64,000 nucleotides of DNA, taken from assembly GCA_029378245.1 (NCBI GenBank), contig JARKIF010000069.1:1-64000 (forward strand), in the 5' to 3' direction. Under the pieces are notes generated by a model. That model worked only from the letters and a program-made list of their open reading frames with translations. It did no database searches and was not told the DNA's origin. Below, piece after piece: positions 57,341 to 64,000 of this stretch (positions within the stretch are counted from its first letter, which is position 1; the number at the start of each line of letters is the position of its first letter). The translations under genes and the position numbers were made by a program. Origin of the DNA: Roridomyces roridus. Taxonomy: Eukaryota > Basidiomycota > Agaricomycetes > Agaricales > Mycenaceae.

Positions 57341-58227
57341 TTACACTGCCAATGAGCCTATGAGGTGTGTGAAGTGCTCTGTCTTTGGTATGCAGATGGC
57401 TGGGAGGAAGAGACCACCAAGGCGGATATCCTTATTGGAAGAGGATGGGAGGGGTGGTGGCAGAGGTATGTGAGCCATTCGGCGTGGTTTGGCAGTTGGG
57501 AGGAGTAGGGCACGATCAACTCGTAAGCCAACCAATTCTGCATGATGTTCATGGACATGGGTGATGAGGCTATGGCGAGTGAAGACATGGGTTGTAGCAT
57601 CCACAGTTGTTAGGTGGTGGGTGGGGCATGTGGCAAATGGGCAAGGGAGTCCCTCCAAATGTGTGTCTTCAATGTGAGCTGCGAGCGACTCCAGTGAGCG
57701 ATGCAACTTTTTGTTACACTTCTTGAAGGGACATGTGTATCTAGTGTCGGTGCTCTGAACAACTGGCATCAGGATCCATCGAAAATCATGAGAATATAAG
57801 TATGGCCAAACCTTGCGAGCATCACGGGCATGCCGGATCTGGTGCTACTCCAGAGCGAGTGAGTGACATCGCGAGTGGCACTAAGAAAATGACCCACCTT
57901 CTGAAAAGCCTCCCAGCAATTCAACTGGGCTTCACACTTGATGACCATGAATTTATCATGTGGTGCAGACTTCAACGTCTCGCACTCGATGGCTTTGGGT
58001 AGCAGCACATATTTTGCGTTTGCCACCACCCTGTCATCGGTGATCTTCATGGATTTACCCGTCAGGCTCCCGTCGGGGACATGCACTGTGCCACTTTGTG
58101 CATGTGAACCCATGACGAGGGCAAGATGGGCAGAGGAGGAAGATATTTGGTATTGCGGCTGCCACTGGTGTGACCTAGAGGAGTGAAGGTAGGCAAAGGA
58201 AAAGATGCCGGAACAAACACGCCACAA
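57341..58227 (-). CDS. Hypothetical protein(s), C2H2-like zinc-binding part
   Basis: Two overlapping minus-strand frames may belong to one spliced gene. The upstream one (58227-57769) reads KYVLLPKAIECETLKSAPHD, MVIKCEAQLNCWEAFQKV and GHFLSATRDVTHSLW. The downstream one (57769-57341) starts MPVVQSTDTRYTCPFKKC and has a C2H2-type pattern C-x4-C-x12-H-x4-H, with further Cys/His pairs (CPFATCPTHH...). No single in-phase model was resolved. Function is unknown; nucleic-acid or zinc binding is suggested only by the spacing. Confidence 0.35.
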
Positions 58228-59146
58228 TGATGCCGGTCATGTGATTCATTTGATGAAGGTGTTTAACGGCCAGGTAATTTTCTTTTGGTGAGGAGGTTGG
58301 TCAGAGGAGTCATTGAATGACTGCAAGATCATTTTGAACAGCCAGTTGACAACTTCTTGACAGCCAGCGAGATTTTGGGGGAATTGTCTGTTGAAATTTG
58401 GTTGAAATGAGCCCCAATGTCAGGGGCATGGCGGATCAGCTACCCACATTGCCCCTACCATCGGCTAACCTTGGGGCCTGCTTCTTTCTCTTCCATACGA
58501 TTCTTTGATTTACACTGTCTCGGTTGCCGTAGTTAAATACCTACAGTCTCGTCGTGTACCCTTGTCAAATTAACACCAGTTTTCGGGGCACTCCGCGCCC
58601 TCGAGCTTCGTCGTTCCGGCTCGGCGGCGCCCGCCCCGTGACACCCAAAAGGATTTACGACAACCTGCAAGAAAGGGGAATCTCATTGCAAACCGGTAGG
58701 GTACAAACGAGCCAGTACACTACTTATATACCCCACAATATACTGCGGGGCAGCTGCTGTGTAAACCATCAGCTACCCACGAATCTCCGGCATTCATCCG
58801 AGGTTTGCAAGCGCGCCGCAGCTTGCACAAAAATCAACTTCCAACATTGTCAAATAGTGCACACGATGAATCTGAGCACTCAGTAAGTTTGAAAATTGAA
58901 CAGTCTCTTCTACAGACCTTCGATGCTCCACAACCAAAACAACTTGCAACGAGGGAAATTGAACCCAAATTGAACCTCTAGCCTTTGTACCAAATTTGTG
59001 CGCTGAAGTCAGAATAAGTAAGCAGGGCACTTTGAGGGTACTAATTGAAACTATGTAGTCTTGAAATTTACCCGCTCAGATCCCCAGACGACTCGCCGAG
59101 TGAAATCATTATAAGTATGGATACTCACCTCCGATATGGTTCTGTT
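58228..59146. other. No supported gene
   Basis: Only short frames occur. The stretch leads to the tRNA-Pro gene. Confidence 0.35.
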
Positions 59147-59230
59147 GCTCTCATGGTCTGGTAGAATGATACGTGCTTTGGGTGTTCGTCTGACTGCACG
59201 GGGTCCCGGGTTCAAATCCCGGTGAGGGTC
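59147..59230 (+). tRNA. tRNA-Pro (anticodon TGG) with a 12-nt intron
   Basis: The acceptor stem GCTCTCA/TGAGGGT has 7 pairs including two G-T. The T arm CCGGG-TTCAAAT-CCCGG is perfect. The anticodon stem CGTGC/GCACG encloses 19 bases that start TTTGGG, giving anticodon TGG. Excess over a 7-nt loop is 12 bases, placed after position 37 as in nuclear tRNA introns. Discriminator base is C at 59230. A TTTTT terminator follows at about 59234. This is clearly different from the cloverleaf repeats elsewhere, having a normal D arm and B box GGTTCAAATCC. Confidence 0.82.
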
Positions 59231-59411
59231 CTCTTTTTGACACTATTTCTGTTCACTTCCGCAGTTCCCGGTCGTTCAGGCCACCCCTACCCTACCTCTT
59301 GCACACCTCAATGAATTCACGTATGTATGCACAATATTGGAATTATTATACTCGAGAAACTTGTCAACATCTAATGGTACACATTTGCAAGAAAAATAGC
59401 AAGAAAGCACG

Positions 59412-60938
59412 TCAAAGGAATTGGGATTCAAGGACAGAGCCAGTGACAACAGACTTGCTGAATAAAATCTGTAGTCCGTCAACAGGCGCAGAGCTGTACA
59501 CCAGTTCTGTACGTCCGCTATCCATAAGTTTCACAGACAGGTGCGCATCTGGGTCGGTGCGCACGGCACGCCAGTGCGATGAGATTGTGCTGACAACTCC
59601 AGATACTGCAGCCTTTCGGAGGAGTGATCCATTGAAATTTCCGATCTCCACACCTTGAAGATGAGGCATTTTTTGTAGGAGAGGAAGGACGCTGGCGGGT
59701 GTGACCGAGTGAGTGAAGTGGAAGATTCTGAGCAATGGGGCACAGCCCGAGCGAGAGATGAACCGTGAAACTGCTCTCTGGTCGGCCGTTCCCTTTATTC
59801 CGAGCCGCTCAAGGCAAGGTGCAGACAAGAAGTCGAGCAGGTAGGAGAACGGATTTCGAGACATATATCTTGCATCCACCACGATCTCAAGTAGACGCAG
59901 ATGGGGGAGTGAGACGCAACTCCGCGTGAGCGATCTGGATTCACCAGAATGGTCGAACTCCACTCTGAGCTCCACTAAGCTTGACAGTTGCTCGAGGTTG
60001 GCCAGCGCCTCAGCGTTGGATGAATAGGTTGTGGACAGTCGAGTCAACTGGTGCCACGGAAACTCGAATGGCGAGCGACGCAGCATGCCAGAAGCATGAA
60101 AATGTGTTTGGAGGGTAGTGAGATTGGGCGCAATGGCAAATGTGTCCGAGAAGTCGCGCGCGTCCATTTGGTCATCAGCGCTGGAGAAGACTGTCAGAGT
60201 CTTCAAAGTGGAGAGATGACCACGCATGGCAGCAATGTTGGAGAGGAGTAGAGGCCAGGCAAGATAGAGATGTACATTCCCCCATCGCTCGACATGTCTT
60301 AAGGCAACGTCGAATGCACGATGTGTCTCCAGACGAGCATCTGGAGTCAGATGGAAGCCCTCATAGAATATCTTGACATTCAAGGGCAAGATACCCGACC
60401 GTTCAAGGAAAAGTTTCAGGATCGAAACTACTCCTTGCGCTTCCTCGTCGATAGCATCCAGATCAACGAAGATTCGAGACCACAGCGCCCGGCTTCCCAA
60501 CGCCAACTCCGCCCACAGCTGGCAGACGCGTGTGAAAACCCATGGGGCTTGGCTCGTCACAGGCTCCCGCGTCTCGGATATGTCCCACCAATGGAATGCT
60601 GCGCGAGCGGCCAGAGAAAATATCTCGACCATCAACTCATTGGGAAGGCGGCGGATAGGCGACATGATGGCTTTGTGGCTTTCGATCGAGCGCACGAGTT
60701 CTGCAACACACTCGACACAGGGAGGAAAGAAGAATGCTGTCCTTTCTGACTTCTGAGTCATAGGTTCCTCGAACTCACAAGTAATACTGACCTGGCAAAC
60801 GTTTGAGAGCGGGATCGGGGAGATCGCTCGTATTGAAAGAAGATCCGTCGCGTGCGCGGTAGAGATTTGAAAAGACGGAGGGCTAGACTCAAGTTAGCGC
60901 CTGCGGCCTGGTATGCCAAGCCAAGGATGCACCGACAT
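59412..60938 (-). CDS. F-box-like protein, SPIRR type, third gene
   Basis: The main frame (60761-59412) contains the F-box-like motif SPIRRLPNELMVEIFSLAARAAF, then VCQLWAELALGSRALWSRIFVDLD, then a leucine-rich body (HLSTLKTLTVFSS, LPHLRLLEIVVDARY, MPHLQGVEIGNF) ending at 59412. Upstream, an exon (60882-60792) reads SVFSNLYRARDGSSFNTSDLPDPALKRLP, a usual N-terminal signature of these proteins. It may be preceded by a 6-base start exon at 60938-60933. The phase between 60792 and 60761 was not resolved, so the exact N-terminus is uncertain. It is only distantly related to copies A and B. Confidence 0.7.
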
Positions 60939-61350
60939 TATCTGCCACAGACGACTTGGGGGTCGAGTTGACCGTGGAACGAGACTCTCTACCAGGTGGT
61001 CGCAAAGGAGATCTGTAACGTGCGCTGTAGAAGAGAGGACTCGTGGCAAAGAGCGCGTGACTGATGAAAGACGCACGTCAGCGCCTCCGACCTGCTCGAC
61101 TCGAGTGAAAGAACCCACCAGTGACAAACTGAGAGTTTTCTGGACCGGGGTCGAGTGCGGGGAAATTCGGAGTCGAGTTTTGAGGTCAAAATTTCGGGCG
61201 TCACGCTCGGATCCACTAGTGCGTGATGAAAGTCAAGAGCAGGAAGGATTCAAACTCCGCATCATGATGACGGCAAGTACTGGCACTTTCTTCTCGCGGT
61301 CATAGCAAAACTTGGTAAGTATATCAAGCGTCTAAGGAACTACATGTGCG
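60939..61350. other. Intergenic between two minus-strand genes
   Basis: No supported feature. It lies upstream of the F-box gene to the left and downstream of the MHRCW copy 4 to the right, so it should contain the former's promoter. Confidence 0.35.
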
Positions 61351-63454
61351 TTATAGATCTCCTTTTAACAAGAACTCCCTCTCTTCTGCGCGAATCCTAG
61401 CAAACATTATGACCGAATCCTTCGCCTCTTCCCAACGTCCCTGGGAGCGACCCGGGGCTTTGATCGTCTGGAGTGAAGGAAAGATCGAAGACAACAGTCT
61501 TGCCACTTCATCGGGGTATTAATGCGAGTATCACCAAAATTCGCCGACGTAAGGGATGTCTGTCGGACACCGGGCGGCACAACGAAGCGGCTTGTCACAC
61601 CACTAGCATCCAAATCCACCGTCAGATCTTTCAAGTGTGGGCAATTACGAGCCAAAGACACAAGGAAATCCGTCGTTGGGACGAGGACCTCGTCCTCGGA
61701 ATTTTTGCCCCACTTCGCAGAGATGCGAAGTGTACTGATGTTGGGCCAAGCGAGCGACATCACGGTCCCAAATTTGTCGTCAAAAGAGACGCCATACAAG
61801 GTCGAGAAATGGAGCAGTTCGAGGTGAGAGAGGGACAACAATGGCCTGAGGTCCTCCATTGTCAACACGTACGCCACTCGGTCGGAGCCATAGTTGGTTG
61901 CGTTGAATGTGAAGGAGGTGAGGGATATATGATGTTGGAGAAGAGAAATGAAAACGGACGCCTCCAACTTGGTCGGCATATCCTGCGCTGTAGTGATAGA
62001 CAGCACGCGGAGTGGAGACTCTCGGACAGCCGCCATGAAACGGGTGGCTAACGGGAGACTGGGACGAAGAGTGAAGCTGTGAATGTCGGGGAAGGAGGAG
62101 GCTGTAGCGTAATCCTCGGGGAAAGGATCCACGCTCAGCTCGTAGACCGCCAAGGACTGCAAGTGGGGAAGGCCAGCAAGGAATTGCAAGGCGGACGGAT
62201 TCAGCGCACGGACACTGAGAAATTCGAGGTCGCGCGGGGCGGAACAAATATAGGAGGATATGGCATCGGTAACTTCAGTGGGCTGAGCCGAGCGTTCATG
62301 CCGCATATCCGGGAGAAGATCCAAATGCCTCAAGGAGGAACAGGAGGCCAGACGTGCCAAACCCGACAGTCGTTCCGCAGGACCGTTGGTTTTGACGCGG
62401 ACCTTTCTAAGATTCAGGCCACAGAGTAGTCGAATGTACTGGAAGAGGGAGGAGTACATCCCTGTGTACATGGTATGCACGTTGGGAAGCAGGGTCTCGT
62501 GTGGAAAGGACATGAGGATGACCCCCACCACCCCTTCTTCGAGTTGAGGACCCCGCTGGCCGTACTTGGCACGAGGGTCACGGTCGCAATGCTCGCAGTC
62601 GTACTCGCAAAACATTTTGACACGGCGCGAATAAGCCACCACGCGGTCCCAGTCCGCAGGCTGGAGTGGGCGGATGATTTTCTGGACACCATATGAGTTT
62701 CGGGGTTTTAGTTGATTGGAACATGACTGACGAATTCCCGGGAATCCACCTTCCACGCATTGGCCGGAGACATTTCAAGAGGGGCACGAGAGTGCATTGG
62801 TATTTCCAAAGCAAATCCAGAGCGGGCTCGGAGAATACGTGGCAAGTCCTCGCAAGCGCGGCCCACGTCCGATCGGGCACCTGCCAGTGGGTGTGCTCGA
62901 AGATCAACTTGGTGAGCTCAGGGACTTCCCTAGTCTGGTGGTTACCACGCCCCCGTATGAGGAGGGTTGCATCATTAGATAATCACCCCATTTGGATGGC
63001 ACGTGCTTTCTCGCATTCATGTCAAATTCATGTTCTCGACGCGTAAAAATTGCTTTCAGACGTGTATAGGGCCTATTTGAGCAGGATGGCTCGTACATCT
63101 GAATGCTTCTGGCTCCCTTCCTGCGTGAACTTGCAAAAACTGGGGAAACACGGTTGGACCACGTGAGTTTGACATGGGAACAGCATCGCCACTCTCCTAA
63201 CTTATCTCGTTCCACATCGCGTTTGCAACCCGCTCACCGAGATATTAACCACTCATGATACACTAGGACTTGAACCTTTCTCCAAAATTCAAAAATACGC
63301 GTCGGGACACGTAGAAATTGAGAGCTCATCCAATTGCTTATATAATGACGCAAGGCTACGGCTATCAGGGCGCGGTTGCCAACAGACTATGTCGGCGGAG
63401 GTTACGGAGCCACGGTCTGTCGAGAGAGACTAGGACTTCCCAGCATCGGTGCAT
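61351..63454 (-). pseudogene. F-box/LRR-like gene, MHRCW subfamily, copy 4 (insertion plus frameshifts)
   Basis: The start MHRCWEV lies at 63454-63433. A 502-bp insertion (62931-63432) then separates it from PELTKLIFEHTHWQVPDRTW and CHVFSEPALDLLWKYQ. Removing the insertion with one copy of the 9-bp repeat rejoins E-V-P-E-L in frame. A base is missing near 62774 (CTCCGGCC). After the intron, KIIRPLQPADWDRVVAYSRR opens a long intact LRR section (LNPSALQFLAGLPHLQSLAV, CPHLKDLTVDLDA). A surplus C near 61516 shifts the end; the other frame reads EVARLLSSIFPSLQ and stops at 61351. Three independent defects make this a pseudogene. Confidence 0.87.
62931..63432. mobile_element. 502-bp insertion element with TAGTCT ends
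   Basis: It is flanked by perfect 9-bp direct repeats GGACTTCCC (62922-62930 and 63433-63441). The ends are short inverted repeats TAGTCT/AGACTA. There is no transposase frame. The boundaries are defined by alignment to the F-box copies, whose codons 6-8 are split by it. Superfamily is not assigned. Confidence 0.78.
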
Positions 63455-64000
63455 CTTGTATTCGGAAGAAAAGAAGATGATGACGAAAGGAAGGAGAAAA
63501 GATTGGGAATCAATCGCGTGCCGTAACAGGCGAATCATTGCACTCCGCTGAGAGTTAGACAAGGAATGTTGCTTGTACATGTACATGTGGCTACAAGCAA
63601 AGAGGTTCATAGGTTCGCGGGTATGGGGTGTGTGCTCCTCCAAAACGACGCGTCGACGAGTATGCTCAGGTAACTACTTACTTGCAAGGGAGGTGATCTC
63701 CTCTCCTCGAGTCGGAGCAGCAAAACAATCTCTACGGCGTACGCGGCTGATGGACAAAGACCATGCATGCAAAGAAGCCCCGGAAGAGGGTCAGAAAAGA
63801 CAGCACAGTAAGTATATGTAGCAGGAGACAGGGCCTTTGTGCTATAAGCAAAACGCGTCCATACTTTCGAGAAGGAATCACTCACGGGCTCTCATTGACC
63901 CGAGCAAGTGTGCGCCGGTTTTCCGCGGGATGGGCTGTGACCGTCGACAGTCACGTCGCCGAGAGCGTCGAGCGGCAGCCGCACAGAAGAGAGAGGAGCT
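63455..64000. other. Upstream region of MHRCW copy 4 to the window end; no gene
   Basis: No supported coding region. A GTACATGTACATG palindromic run occurs near 63576. Confidence 0.3.

Overview
The window looks like nuclear DNA of an agaricomycete (mushroom-forming basidiomycete). The evidence is many short spliceosomal introns (about 40-60 nt, GTRNGT donors), clustered F-box/LRR-like genes, a Zn2Cys6 regulator, a seven-helix membrane protein of a type common in Agaricales, a fungal universal-stress-type protein, a Sso-type syntaxin and an intron-containing tRNA-Pro. The species cannot be named from sequence alone.

Layout. 0-4 kb: the 3' end of an unidentified gene, a (GGCGGGA)n minisatellite and an apparently intact Zn2Cys6 regulator with two micro-exons. 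6.7-13.2 kb: a minus-strand cluster of F-box/LRR-like genes of one subfamily (conserved start MHPAL), with one intact copy, two frameshifted copies and a detached 3' end. 14.4-15.8 kb: a broken twin of the Zn2Cys6 regulator on the opposite strand. 16-18.8 kb: tRNA-like repeats and gene fragments (unknown C-terminus, glutathione-transferase fragment, esterase 5' fragment). 18.9-25.2 kb: an F-box gene, more tRNA-like repeats, a complete syntaxin and a complete secreted type-B carboxylesterase, all on minus. 25.6-31.5 kb: an MHPAL F-box gene split by two DNA transposons that entered the same site one after the other; one encodes a hAT transposase. 31.6-34.0 kb: an inverted duplicate of the syntaxin/F-box block. 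34.4-37.0 kb: a long array of tRNA-like units. 38.6-43.1 kb: a universal-stress-type protein and a seven-helix membrane protein preceded by a duplicated, truncated 5' end. 43.3-44.3 kb: an element with long inverted repeats. 44.6-53 kb: a probably damaged lipocalin-like gene and a second F-box/LRR subfamily (conserved start MHRCW) with two intact genes and one split by a transposon, then a small membrane protein. 53.7-64 kb: hypothetical proteins, tRNA-Pro, another F-box gene and a fourth MHRCW gene that carries a 502-bp insertion plus frameshifts.

The main biology is rapid birth and death of F-box/LRR-like genes, presumably SCF ubiquitin-ligase substrate receptors (inferred from family). Three are cut by unrelated transposons inside exons, and in each case removing the insertion and one target-site copy restores the reading frame at that site. 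Syntaxin and the esterase look like functional housekeeping or secretory genes embedded in this unstable landscape.

The most unusual signal is a dispersed and tandem family of about 15 units. Each can fold as a tRNA cloverleaf: 7-bp acceptor stem, 5-bp D-like stem, a 6-bp anticodon-like stem with a long loop, and a 5-bp T stem with a 7-nt loop matching the B box. Nearly every inspected copy is followed within about 15-45 nt by a T-run that could end Pol III transcription.
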